Source: Heracleum sosnowskyi (taxonomy: Eukaryota > Streptophyta > Magnoliopsida > Apiales > Apiaceae). From it: a DNA stretch of 64,000 bases. The stretch is from positions 143,190,574 to 143,254,573 of the forward strand of contig CM061236.1 of assembly GCA_030848705.1 (NCBI GenBank), given 5' to 3'. Shown piece after piece: positions 42,020 to 54,311 of the stretch (the stretch's first letter is position 1; each line of letters opens with the position of its first letter). The notes beneath the pieces are model-generated. The model was not told where the DNA came from, searched no databases, and was given only the letters and a program-made list of their open reading frames with translations. The position numbers and the translations under genes were made by a program.

Positions 42020-44747
42020 TGCCCGTGATATTTTTGGAAAATGAGAGGTTTTAGTTAGGAAAAATAGAAAAGTAGAAATTTTAGTTAGAAAATATATAAA
42101 AGAATATACATTTTGGCTAAAAAAAGGTAACTCGTTAGTTATTACCAATTATAATATTATAATTTTATTTTATTAAATGAAACTGTCTGTGATATTTTTG
42201 AAAAATAAGATATTTTAATTTGAAAAAATAAAAAAGGTACTCTATATAATAATTTTTAGGATTTTATCCTACGGTTTTCATCGACTTAATCAAAAAGAAC
42301 TAACGGTTGTGAATTGAGTGACCGAACTATGAGGACTAGACTACAAACCAACTACAAAACTTTCAATGTTTCGTCTTTAATATAAGTCTATAACCCGTGC
42401 AAAGCACGGGCGACTTTAATATTAAATTTGAAATTACTTTTAAATTTTTTGAGATTTTAATACTTCTAAAAATGCTAGCTTTTTAAAATGAATTAAAAGT
42501 ACTACTTTAATACTTTAAATCTAAAAAAACTTATTGATTTTATAAAAGTTTATTAGCTTAGTAAGCATGTCAGTCAAGATAACCGTCAAAATTATCAATA
42601 TATTTTGTTGTAATATATATAAATATAAATATAAATACTTTCTAAAAAAATTTCGTGTTTTTAAATTCTAAGTAGAGTATATTTAAAAGAGTTTGTAATT
42701 ATGTTATATATGTGAGAAAATCGAAAATCAAAACTTTCAATGTTTCAGCTATTATATAATAGTACAGATAGATAGATTAAATAGAATAAATTACCGAAAA
42801 TTGAAATCAAAACTTTCAATGTTTCGGCTATTAAATAATACTATAGTATAGATAGATGTCGTCTGCGATAATTTTTGAAAATGAGAAATTTTAGTTAAAA
42901 AAAATATTAAAAAAATATACGTTTTGGCTAACAAAGGTAATCGGTTAATTATTAGTATTTATAATATTACTATTTTATGTTAATAAATGAAATTGCATGT
43001 GATATTTTTGAAAAATATGACAGTTTACTTAGGAAAAATTTTAGTTAGAAAATATAAAAAAGAATATACGCTTTGGAAAAAAAAGTTAATCGGTTAATTA
43101 TTAGTAATTATAAATATTATTATTTTATTTCATTAAAAAGAACTGTTCGTGATATTTTTTGGAAAATGAGAGGTTTTAGTTAGAAAAAATAGAAAAGTAA
43201 AAACTTTAGTTAGAAAATATAAAAAAGAATATACATTTTGGCTAAAATAGGTAATTGGTTAGTTATTAACAATTATTATTTTATTATTTTATTTTAATAA
43301 ATGAAACTATCTGTGATATTTTTTGAAAATGAGAGGTTTTAGTAAGCAAAAATAAAAAACTTATATGTTTTAGTTAAAAAAGGTAATTGTCCATGATATT
43401 TTTGGAAAAGTAAGAGAATTTTTCAGAAAAAATATAAAAAGTAATATATTTTAGGTGTAAAAGATAATTGGTTATAAATAGGTAATATTATTATTTAATA
43501 ATATTTTTTTATAAATAAGTAAGGGTAATTAAGTAAAAACACGAAGTACAGTTAAGTAAGGGCAATTAAGTAAAATCACAACATATCAAAAAATATTTAG
43601 TATTATATCCAATGGCTCTCATTAATTTAATTTAAGAGATCTAACGGTTATAGATTGGATGACCAAACTATGAAGGACCAGACTACAAACCGACTACAAA
43701 CCGACTACAAAAACTTTTAATGTTCCGTCTTTAATATAATAGTAAGTATAGATTAGTTGGATATTAAATGAATTTGTTAAAAAACTAAGTAGATCTCTAA
43801 ATATATTTTTATTGCAATTTATAATTATAATAATAAGACATGTTAAAAATAATAAATAACCATTCAAAATAAATAGGACTATTTAAATAAGTTTTTCAAA
43901 TAATTAGGCCTACTTTTAAAATAATAAGAGTAATTTGTGATGATTAATTATAATATATTATTCTAATTAAAAATAATGTACTTTATTAGTATATTATTTT
44001 AATTGATGTGTAATAATTATTTTTAAATAAATATTTTTAGAGATGTACTAAAATATTTTTAAATAAATAAGCCCGTAAGTTGGTTCAAGTATATTGACTT
44101 ATAAAGTCTCATCACGCGACCCAAATAAATAGTTTTAAGAGACGCGTTCTAATAACATAGTTAATTTTTTATATATAAATATGTTAACTATTGAATGAAC
44201 AAATTAAAGAACGACTAACCAAACTACTAATAAAATTTTCTTTTGCAAGTGTTATTTTTAAATATTTTCTTACTTAATTTTAAATTTTTTGATTTTAATT
44301 TTTGTTAGTTATATATAAGATATAATACTACATATTTGACAAAATTTTATCTTTATTTATATTTTTAAAATTGATATTATAAATAATAATTTTAATATGT
44401 TGTCTTGTTTGCTTTTATATTTTGATGATTAATTTATGCATTTATTTGCTATGTTAAATTGTTAAAGAAAATTATAGTGAATATTTATTTCACTCGACAT
44501 GATTTAATAATTTATAGGACTATCCATATCTAATTTTCAGCGTTTAGTTTCGCATTCGAGATAACTAATAATTATATATATGTCGTCTGTGATAATTTTT
44601 TTTAAAAAGGAGAAATTTTAGTTAAAAAATATTTTTTTAAAAAAATACTATTTGACTAATAAAGGTAATCAGTTAATTATTAGTATTTATAATATTAGTA
44701 TTTTATGCTGCTAAATGGAATAACCCGTGATATTTTCGAGGTTTTAG
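42020..44747 (-). mobile_element. Mosaic of Helitron fragments and their 160-bp internal repeats
   Basis: Resumes the array broken by element B. Helitron-type 5' ends (complement of TCTATACTATTATAT) lie near 42380, 42767, 42853 and 43751. A hairpin CCCGTGCAAAGCACGGG is at 42393-42409, so one short copy probably spans about 42388-42768. Internal units with GATATTTTTGGAAAATGAG, TTTTAGTTAGAAAATATAAAA and GGTAATCGGTTA recur many times. From about 43760 to 44580 the sequence is AT-rich without clear units. No coding frame. Confidence 0.65.
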
Positions 44748-45150
44748 ACCTCTTTTAAGGATTCCAATCTAAAAAAAGAATTGATAGCTTGTACTTCTGT
44801 TGTATCTATTATCATTTTAACGATCAACTTCTCCCATAATGATATCTATGCTACCTAGTATTGTCATAATATCAGCCAATTTCATTCTTTTAACTAATTG
44901 AGGAAGGATTTGCAAATTGATAAAACCCGGTGGTCGGATTTTCCATCTCCAAGGAAAAACACCCTTATCTCCTATCAGAAAAATTCCTAATTCTCCTTTT
45001 GGGGCTTCCACTCTCACATAAAGTTCTTGTTTTGACAATTCAAAAGTAGGAGAAGGTTTTTTACTGATAAATCGATAGTCAAAATCATTCCATTCGGGAT
45101 CCCATACTTTATCAAAGCGCCGGATTTCTAAATTCTCATAGGGCCCCCCG
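44748..45150 (-). pseudogene. ndhH: Plastid DNA insert (NUPT): 3' end of ndhH and start of ndhA
   Basis: Minus-strand translation ends with the NDH-H C terminus (PPGFINLQILPQLVKRMKLA, then ending IIMGEVDR and stop), preceded by PGGPYENLEIRR. Beyond its stop the start of NDH-A can be read ([20 protein letters not shown]), the order of the plastid ndhH-ndhA junction. The insert of about 403 bp lies between GTTTTAG and GAGACATGTTAG of a Helitron internal unit that is continuous in sister units, so the borders are quite exact. No frame damage is seen, suggesting a fairly recent transfer; it is only a fragment and not a nuclear gene. Confidence 0.92.
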
Positions 45151-45244
45151 GAGACATGTTAGTTAGAAAATATAAAAAAGAATATACACTTTGGGAAAAA
45201 AGCTAATCGGTTAGTTATTAGTAATTTAATATTATAAATTTAAA
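45151..45244 (-). repeat. Helitron internal unit, between NUPT and MITE
   Basis: Continuation of the interrupted unit (GTTAGAAAATATAAAAAAG... TAATCGGTTAGTTATTAG). Confidence 0.6.
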
Positions 45245-45373
45245 TTTACAAAAATACGCTCCAATTGCAAGTGCGGTTGAAATTGTTGCAAATGGGATTG
45301 CAAACCTGGTTGCAACAGTTGGAAACGAGGTTGCAAGAGTTGCAAGGGTTGCAAAAGAACGTATTTTTGTAAA
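45245..45373. mobile_element. Small MITE-like element with internal GTTGCAA microrepeats
   Basis: 129 bp with perfect 14-base inverted termini TTTACAAAAATACG and CGTATTTTTGTAAA. Between them GTTGCAA or close variants (ATTGCAA, GTTGCAAC, GTTGCAAG) occur eight or nine times in about 100 bases. GC content and word use differ sharply from the AT-rich surroundings. No coding content; family unknown. Confidence 0.6.
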
Positions 45374-47279
45374 TAAATTCTGCAACTTGGGTAATTTTGA
45401 AAAAATCCCTAAATAGAACCGTGCGTGATATTTTTTTGAAAATGAGAGCTTTTAGTTAGGAAAAATAAAAAAGTACAAATTTGGGTTATAAAAAATAATA
45501 TACGCTTCTAATAAAGGTAATTGGTTAATTATTAATATTTTATGTTACTAAATGAAATTCCTCTAATATCTTTGAGGTTTTAGTTAGGAGAAATTTTAGT
45601 TAGAAAATATAAAAAATAATATATATTTTGGGAAACAAATTATTGGTTAGTCATTAGTAATTACGATATTATTATTTTATTTTATTAAATAGAAGTATTC
45701 TTGATATTTTTGGGAAATGAGAGGTTTTAGTTTGGAAAAATAGAAAAGTATAAATTTTAGTTAGACAATATAAAAAAAAATACAATTTGGCTAAAAAATG
45801 TAATGGGTTAGTTATTAGCAATTATAACTTTATTATGTTAATTTATTAAATTAAATTATCTGTGATATTTTTGGAAAATGAGATGTTTTAGTTAGGAAAA
45901 ATAGAAAAGATATTTTATTTAATAGTTTTAATATTTTATTTAACGGTTCTCATCGATTTGATTAAAAATATCTAACGGCTATGAATTGAGTGACAAGACT
46001 TTTGGAGGACCCGACTATAAAAACTTTCAATGTTTCGTGTTTAATATAATTGACGAAATTTAATCTTTATTTATATTTTTTAAAATTAATATTATAAATA
46101 ATCATTTTAATATGTTATCTTATTTGATTTTATATTTTGATGATTAATTTATACATTCATTTTCTATATTAAATTGTTAAAAAAATTATAATGAATATTT
46201 ATTTGACTCGACATGATTTAATAATTTATAGGGTTGTCCTTGTCTAATTTTTAGCGTTTAGTGTCGCATTCAATGTAACTGATAATTATATATATGTCGT
46301 TTGTGATAATTTTAGAAAAAAAGAAATTTTAGTTAGAAAATATAAAAAAATATATACGATTTGGCTAATAAAGGTAATCGGGTAATCAGATAATTATTAG
46401 TATTTATAATATTAGTATTTTATGCTACTAAATGGAATAACCCGTGTATATTTTTTGAGATTTTAGTTATGAGACATATTAGTTAAAAAATATAAAAAGA
46501 ATATACACTTTGGCAACAAAAGTTTATCGGTTAGTTCTTAGTAATTATAATATTATCATTTTATACTATTAAATAAAACTACCCGTGATATTTTTAGAAA
46601 ATAAGAGGTTTTAGTTAGGAAAAATAAAAAAATAGAAATTTTATTTATAAAAACGAATATACATTTTGACTAATAAAGGTAATTGGTTAATTATTAGTAT
46701 TTTATGTTACTAAATAAAATTGCCCCTGATATTTTTGAGGTTTTTGTTAGGAGAAATTTTAGTTAGAAAATATAAAAAAGAATATACGTTTCGGAGAAAA
46801 AAATTAATCAGTTAGTCATTAGTAATTATAATATTATTATTTTATTTTATTAAATAGAACTGTCCGTGATATTTTTGGAAAATGAGAGGTTTATTTTTGG
46901 AAAATGGGAGTTTTTAATTAGGAAAAATAGAAAAATAGAAATTTTAGTTAGAAAATATAAAAAAGAATGTACATTTTGGCTAAAAAAGGTAATAGGTTAG
47001 TTATTATAAATTATAACTTTATTATGTTATTTTATTAAATGAAACTGACTGCGATAATTTTGAAAAATGAGATATTTTAATTTGAAAAAATAGAAAAGAT
47101 ATTCTATATAATAATTTTAATATTTTATCTAACGGTTCTCATCGATTTGATCAAAAATATCTAACGGCTATGAATTGTGTGACCAAACTACAAAAACTTT
47201 CAGGACCAAACTACAAAACTTTCAATGTTTCGTCTTTAATATAATAGGATAGATAGATATCAAAATAATTTGAAGTAAT
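45374..47279 (-). mobile_element. Helitron-derived 160-bp repeat field
   Basis: At least seven diverged units of the same type as 42020-43500 (GATATTTTTGGAAAATGAG, AGGTTTTAGTTAGGAAAAAT, AAAATATAAAAAAGAATATA, GGTAATCGGTTA). Helitron-type 5' ends with AACTTTCAATGTTTCGTCTTTAATATAAT lie near 46020-46050 and 47210-47255. No genes. Confidence 0.65.
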
Positions 47280-47284
47280 AGATA

Positions 47285-47735
47285 TGTTAACGGAGGTATT
47301 TTGTGAAAACAAATTTCGGGGATTACTGAAATAACGAAATTATGATAATGGAGGTTTTGAGTTTTTTGGATGTTTGGGGCTCGACTTGAGAGATGTCTCG
47401 ACTTGTTAGATGTGTCGGATCCTATTTCAAGATGTCTACGTACCCTATATTTATAGGGATCAAGATAACGCAGTTCTGTTACAGGATTGGTTTTTAATCC
47501 CTTTGATTATTAGGGATGCATTGGGAATTAGTAGATTTTATCTTTTTAGATTTAGATTCAGGTTGTGATACTTTCCTGATTTAAAATCATTTATAGATAT
47601 TTTCTATAATTAATTGGAGATTATTTCTCGTTTCAGAGAGAGAAAATAATTAACTTGAAAATAAAATTAATTATTAATAAGTTAATATTGGGAAATTTGG
47701 GAGATAATAGAGGCAACCAAAAATATGCCGTAACA
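47285..47735 (-). repeat. Element C 3' LTR
   Basis: 451 bp, TG...CA. Contains the TATA-like sequence (complement of TATTTATAGGGA) at about 47446-47458. Confidence 0.85.
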
Positions 47736-48117
47736 ACTACCCCCAGTTTTTCAGTGCAACTTGATTTACCGGAGAACTAAACGTGCTTTGATTTTTTGAA
47801 TTTCCTGAGTCACTGTAGATGCGAGAGAGACAACATAATGTGCCCGTACTATGCCTGTAGATGCGAGGGAGACAACATAATGTGCCCGTAATATGCCTGT
47901 AGATGCGAAAAAGATAACATGCGAGATGTGAGAAAAACATATGTACGAATAGTTTTGCATGTGTGAGAGAATGAGCGGCTTTGTGTGTCATTTTTTGCGC
48001 TTCCCCTTGTAAAGTTAGGTTTGTGAATCCACTATTCAAGAGATAGAAGTAGCAGAATGTAGTAGCATCAATAATGATGTTTCTGTATGTTGAAATAAAG
48101 AGAAGATGTAATGTGTT

Positions 48118-48430
48118 GAGAAGGACTCCAGCTCCATGCGTTTTGTGGACTTACGCTTCCTGAGGAAGTCATATTCCTACGCACCTTCATCCACATGAGA
48201 ATGACTCCAGCTCTATGCATTTAATGGACTTACTCTTCCTGAGTAAGTCGTATTCTTACGCACCTTCTTCCACAGGGGAAAGACTCCAGATCCATGCGTT
48301 TAGTGGACTTACGCTTTCTGCGAAAGTCGTATTCATACGCACCTTTTTCCACGGGGGAAGGACTCCAGCTCCATGCGTTTAGTGGACTTGTGCTTCCTGC
48401 GGAAGTCATATTCCTACGCATCTTCTTGGT
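48118..48430 (-). repeat. Element C tandem repeat of about 62 bp, four copies
   Basis: Repeats of a unit containing GACTCCAGCTCCATGCGTTT, then GTGGACTTACGCTTCCTG, GGAAGTCATATTCCTACGCA and CCTTCTTCCACA. Four copies with 85-95 percent agreement by eye. Open frames across it are repeat artefacts. Confidence 0.8.
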
Positions 48431-48479
48431 GAGTTTCTCGGAAGTATGGATAAGCACCCCGGAAGTACGGGTTTACCAA

Positions 48480-49614
48480 GGTATTCCAAGCAATACCCTT
48501 CTCAAAGAAGGGCCTTCAAAAATATTTCAAGCAACATCTTAAATAAGGGTCTTAAAAAATAATTTTCAAGCAACACCTTCCTCGAAGAAGGACCATCAAA
48601 AATAATTTCCAAACAACACATTTATAAAGAAGGGTCTTCAAAAATAATTCAAGCAATACCCTCCGTAAATAAGGGTCTTCAAAAATATCACACAGAGACA
48701 ACCACTGAATCTAAGAATGTCCCATGTTTACGAGTAAATATATGATGCATATGATGATATGAATGAATGCATGATGCGAATGATTCACATGATGGTATTA
48801 ATGTCTTATTATAAATACAAAACTTGAAAATCCTAGAGGGAGTATCTCACAGAGAGGCATCTTCAATTCTTAGCAGACAACGCTTCTTAAAGGAGATCAT
48901 TACCGTAAAGGGTCTTCAAAATATAACCCGCCTCAAAGGAGGGCCTTCCAAAATAAGTTAAACAATACCCTTCGCAGAGAAGGGTTTTCCAAAAGAGGGC
49001 CTTCCAAAACATTACCCTTCTTTCAAAGCTTTCGAAAACATTACATTTCTCAGAGAAGGACCTTCCACAATTGTTTTTGTCCCTGCACGAGCTAGTGAAG
49101 TAACCAAATCATGTGTTACGAATATCGCATAATAATTCTTTAACATCTCCATGATTCAAATTCAGTCAAGATCTATTTTTACCTTTTTGACCCTTCAAAC
49201 TATGTTTTCTTGAAAAACACAAAATATGAAATTTGTAGAAAACGAAAAGATATTTCTGAAAAGGGTCTTCAAAATATAACCCGCCTCAAAGGAGGGCCTT
49301 CCAAAATAAGTTAAACAATACCCTTCGCAGAGAAGGGTTTTCCAAAAGAGGGCCTTCCAAAACATTACCCTTCTTTCAAAAGAGAGCTTTTGAAAACATT
49401 ACATTTCTCAGAGAAGGACCTTCCACACTTGTTTTTGTCCCTGCACGAGCTAGTGAAGTAACCAAATCATGTGTTACGAATATCGCATAATAATTCTTTA
49501 ACATCTCCATGATTCAAATTCAGTCAAGATCTATTTTTACCTTTTTGACCCTTCAAACTATGTTTTCTTGAAAAACACAAAATATGAAAGTTGTAGAAAA
49601 CGAAAAGATATTTC
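48480..49614 (-). repeat. Element C GAAGGGTCTTCAAAA-type repeats and a 350-bp tandem duplication
   Basis: From 48480 a short unit (AGAAGGGTCTTCAAAAATA and relatives such as AGAGGGCCTTCCAAAACA) recurs about every 40-50 bases. In addition, 48907-49259 is repeated almost exactly at 49260-49614, a direct tandem duplication of about 350 bp with few differences, much more recent than the element. Confidence 0.8.
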
Positions 49615-50045
49615 CGATGATATATGGCTCGTCAGAAATGGACTTATAACGAATCGTGAATCAAATAAAATGTCTGCTAATTAACTTCTCAATACTGAAA
49701 AAAAGGATCAGATTATGTTTTGTGATTTCGAGAATAGATCAAAACATAATCTGAGAAAATACCAAGAACGAAAGTTGTAGGAAATCGCAAAATATTTCCG
49801 GATCATAAACAATCATCAAAATCTGACATGTATTAAATCTACTACGAATTTTATAAGATAACTTATTTGTAAGGACAAAATCATAAGAAAACTTATCTTA
49901 ATTTTTGAATAGAACCACGAACCACCGCCTCCACCGTTCAGCTCCTCTATTAAAGCCGCTCCAATCCAAAATAAGCAAATAACCCCTCATGTGTGATTTG
50001 ATTGTCCTCCACAATAAAAAATTATCCCCTCCTCCTAGCGCCAAT

Positions 50046-50498
50046 TGTTAACGGAGGAATTTGGTGAAAACAAATTTCGGGGATTGCTGGAATAACGAAA
50101 TTATGATAATGAGGGTTTTGGGTTTTTTTGGATGTTTGGGGCTGGACTTGAGAAATGTCTCGACTTGTTAGATGTGTCGGATCCTATTCAAGATGCCTTT
50201 GTACCCTGTATTTATAGGGATCAAGCCAACACAGTTCTGTTATAGGATTGATTTTTAATTCCTTTGATCATTAAGGATGTGTTGAGAATTAGTAGATTTT
50301 ATCTTTTTAGATTTAGATTCAGGTTGTGATACTAACCTGATTTGAAAGATATCATTTAGAGATATTTCCTATAATTAATTGGAGATTATTGTGTTTCAAA
50401 TAGAGAAAATAATTAACTTGAAAATTAAGTTAATTATTAATAAGTTAATATTGGGGAATTTGAGAGATAATAGGGACAACCGAAAATATGTCGTAACA
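50046..50498 (-). repeat. Element C 5' LTR
   Basis: 453 bp, pair of 47285-47735, with a TATA-like site at about 50208-50218 on the minus strand. Confidence 0.85.
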
Positions 50499-50503
50499 AG
50501 ATA

Positions 50504-51552
50504 TATTTTTTAATTAATCAATAATTTTTAAATATAATATAAGAGTACTGGTTGATGGGAGTTTTAAATGCTAATTTTAATATATTGCAGGTAGGAATTG
50601 AACCATAAACCTTTTATATAGAACAACTTTTAATATTGTATTAAATTGAGTTCAACATGAGTTTTGCAAAGTTACGGGTCTTTGGAATGGAAAGTTATTA
50701 ACTTGTACTGGCTTAAAACCCTGCGGATTTTCTTTAATATAATATAAATTTTATTTAATTTGTTATTGTAAATTTTAAGACATAAATTATGTAGGCAAAA
50801 TCTTTTAAATGATTTGATTTAATATTAATAATTATGTATCTGTTGTTCGTTTGAAAAATGAGAGGTTTTAGATAGAAAAAATAAAAAAGGTAACATATTT
50901 TAGCTTAAAAAAGGTAATTGGCTATTAATTAAATATTAAATTATTAATATCTTATTTTATTAAACAGATGCCCATATTGTTTTTTTACGTGAAATAGGAA
51001 ATTGATTAGTTGTTGAAAATAGAAAAGGTAATTGTTTAGATACTATTAATTATATTATTTTACTATTTTATTAAATAGAATACTGGACCAAAAATGTATG
51101 TGATTTAATATTATTTTATTAATATTTGAAAATATGGTATATGATATTTTTGGATATGTATTAATGAGTTTTAATTAATAATTGGATAAGATATTGTATG
51201 ATATTTTTGCGGTGTATTAATGATGGTAAGATTTATTTTACTTGGCATTTTTAGATGTGTCTATGATAACGTGTTTTGTTAGAATAAGGCAATCGATTTG
51301 TTACCGTTACTTATATTCTTTTATTATTTATTAATTAAAATAAAGGATCGAAAACCAAAATATGAGAAAACTAAAAATTTCAATGTTTCGGCTATTGTAT
51401 AATAGTATAGATATTGCAATTTCTTTGTAATTGATTTTAATTAAAATTATTCGATATTAAAGGATACTAAAATAGAAAGATGTTAATCAAAAAGAGAGTT
51501 ATTAATCAAAATATAAATTATACCATATTTTTCTTATTATAATTTAGTATAG

Positions 51553-51626
<74 letters not shown>

Positions 51627-52475
51627 TACTACTACATAGTTAGTTAGTAAGAATCGATCTTCCGATTTTTAATAGTATTTTTTTATTATCCCTCTTACTC
51701 TGAATATATAATAAGAAATAATAGAATATAATTTGGAAAAAAATTATAGTTGTCAGAATTTAACATTTGACATTTGCAATATTTGAATTTGGAGTATTAT
51801 CATATTAAAGTATCAAGAATAGCTTATGAGCTTCTCGCACTCTTACTTGAGAAATCCTTATCCTCTATTTTATATAACTAGACTTTAGATATTTAAATAC
51901 AAAGTTTCTAGTGCTTATCGTATACAGATACAACACATTATAATTAATACATTTTACTGAAATTTTAATTAATTTTGATCATTTTAATCAAGTTTTTATC
52001 TTCTCTTCGTGAATTAGTTGATTGTGATCGATCGTAAACTATAACTAATATCTTATCTTGACTATATACACTTATTATACTATTATTTATAATTGATTTG
52101 TTTCCATCGTTACTTGTCATAATATACATACATGATAATATATCCTTATTTTATTTAATTACCTCAGGTAAATATTCTGAGTAAATCTTAGAAACATCAT
52201 TCTTTTAAGAATATTTAATTAAAAACAAAATAAATCCCCGTGATATTTTTGGAATTTTTTTTAGTGAAAAACAAATATAAAAGATAATATTTTTTAATTT
52301 ATACGTAACTATCCATGATATTTTTGGAAAATGAGTATATTTTGTTAGGAAAAAATGTTTTAATTATAAAAGACAATCATTTAGTTACTATTTTTATATT
52401 ATTTATTAAATAGAATAAAGGACCGAAAACCAAAAACAGAAAATCAAAATTTTTAATATTTCGATTTTAATAATA
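50504..52475. repeat. AT-rich region with Helitron remnants
   Basis: A decayed Helitron probably spans about 50708-51411: left end GGCTTAAAACCCTGCGG (hairpin damaged), right end AATAGTATAGA before T at 51412. Another 5' terminus (TTTAGTATAGA) precedes the ATT microsatellite at 51553. Between 51625 and 52230 I see only AT-rich DNA without recognisable features. Helitron units return at 52235. Confidence 0.5.
51553..51624. repeat. (ATT)24 microsatellite
   Basis: 72 bases of perfect ATT repeat followed by four ACT units. It starts at the base after a Helitron-type TATAGA end. Confidence 0.95.
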
Positions 52476-53398
52476 CTAGGTTAAAACCCGTGCGATGAAC
52501 GCATTGTTAATTGTTATTTTATTATTTTATTATTATATTTTTAATATTTTATTAATTTTATTTGTTAAAAAAATAAGCAGACATGTTAAAATAGCTAAAT
52601 ACTTTTAATTAATTAAAAAAACATTAAAACATATTTTAAAATAAATAATTAAGGGTTTGTCCGTTATATTTTAGGAAAATGACGGGTTTTAGTAAAAATA
52701 AATAAAAAATGTAACACTTATTTAGTTTTAAAAGGTAAATGTCTGTGATTTTTTTGGAACATGAGGTTTTAAAATTTACTAATTAAAATTATTTAAATTC
52801 GTTTTAAAATAAATAAGTAAAGGATTTACTATGATATTTTTGGGAAAAAATGAATTTTAGTGAGAAAAATAGAAAAAGTAAATTGAGAAAGACAATTTCC
52901 CGTGATATATTTAGAAAAGAAGAGACTTTGTTAGAAAAAATCTATAATGTGTTTTAGAGTAATTGGTTATAAATACGTATTTGATTACTTATATTTTAAT
53001 ATTTTTAGTGATTGCATTTGTTAAGAAAAATAAGTAGACATGTTAAAATATGTAAACTTTTAAAAAATAATTATAATATTATAGGTTTAAAAATAAATAA
53101 CTAAAGGTTTGTCCATGATATTTTTGGAAAATGAGAGTTTTAGTAAGGAAAAAAAGAAAAACTAACACGTTTTAGTTAAAAAAGGTAATTGCCATGCTTG
53201 AAAAGGTAATGAGATTTGTTAGAAAAAATGATGTATAATTGGTTATAAATAGGTAATATTATTATTTAATAATATATTTCTATAAATAAGTAAGGTTAAT
53301 TAAGTAAAAACACGAAATATAGTTAAGGACAATTAAGTAAAATCACAACGTAACATACCGACCAACCAAACTTTTAATGTTTCGTTTATTATATAATA
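52476..53398 (-). mobile_element. Tandem Helitron copy 1
   Basis: Left end CTAGGTTAAAACCCGTGCGATGAACG after host A. Ends with AACTTTTAATGTTTCGTTTATTATATAATA, immediately followed by the next copy's CTAG. About 923 bp, non-coding. The hairpin has one mismatch. Confidence 0.75.
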
Positions 53399-54311
53399 CT
53401 AGCTTAAAACCCGTGCGATGCACGGATTGTTAATTGTTAATTTATTATTTTTTTAAATATTTTTTTAATTGTATTTATTAAAAAAATAAGTAGGCATGTT
53501 AAAATAGCTAAACACTTTTAAATAATTAAAAACATTAAAATAGATTTTAAAATAAATAAGTAAAAGTTTGCCCATTATATTTTTGGAAAATGAGAAGTTT
53601 TAGTAAGAAAAAATAAAAAAATGTAACATATATATTTAGTTTAAAAAAGGAAAATGCCCGTGATATTTTTGGAAAATGAGGTTTTAAAATTTAATAATTA
53701 AAAATATTTAAATACGTTTTAAAATAAATACATAAAGGGTTTGCCCGTGATATTTTTAGAAAAAAAAATGGATTTTAGTGAGAAAAATAGAAAAAATAAG
53801 TTGCAAAAAGGTAATTTCCTGTGATATATTTAGAAAATGAGGGACTTTGTTAGAAAAAATATATAATATGTTTTAGTTGAAAAGGTAATTAGTTATAAAT
53901 AGGTATTTGATCATTTATATTTTTTAATATTTTTAGTAATTGCATTTGTTAAGAAAAATAAGTAGGCTTGTTAAAATAGGTAATTTTTAAAAAATAATTA
54001 TAATATTAAAATATGTTTAAAATTAAATAACTAAAGGTTTGTTCGGGATATTTTTTGAAAAGGAGGGTTTTAGTAAGGAAAAATAGAAAAACTAACATGT
54101 TTTAGTTAAAAAGGTAATTATCTCTGATATATTTTAAAAAGTAGGAGAATTTTTTAGAAAAAATAATGCATTTTAGGTGAAAAAGGTAATTGATTATAAA
54201 TAGGTAATATTATTATTTAGTAATATATTTCTATAAATAAGTAAGGACAATTAAGTAAAATCACAACGTACCGACCAACTAAACTTTTAATATTTCGTCT
54301 ATTATATAATA
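53399..54311 (-). mobile_element. Tandem Helitron copy 2
   Basis: Left end CTAGCTTAAAACCCGTGCGATGCACGG with a perfect hairpin. It ends ATTTCGTCTATTATATAATA, directly joined to the CTAG of copy 3. About 913 bp, same internal order as copy 1. Confidence 0.78.

Larger units (their letters stand above)
47285..50498 (-). mobile_element. Element C: non-coding LTR retrotransposon with internal tandem repeats
   Basis: LTRs 47285-47735 and 50046-50498, ends TGTTAACGG...CGTAACA, flanked by AGATA at 47280-47284 and 50499-50503. Minus orientation follows from a polypurine tract (AAAACTGGGGGTAGT on the element strand, 47736-47750) and a TATAAATA box in each LTR on that strand. A site reading TTGGCGCTAGGAGGAGG next to the right LTR is the likely primer binding site, different from the tRNA-Met site of the other elements. 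The inside has no gag or pol, so it depends on another element. The LTRs differ noticeably (several percent), so it is older than A or B. Confidence 0.88.

Noticed and set aside
44817..45038. Open frame of NDH-H as a nuclear gene
   Set aside because: Only the C-terminal part of a plastid gene, with plastid neighbour sequence and no nuclear promoter or transit peptide.
48230..48542. Open frames on both strands over the element C 62-bp repeats
   Set aside because: Periodic repeat artefact, no homology and no consistent start.
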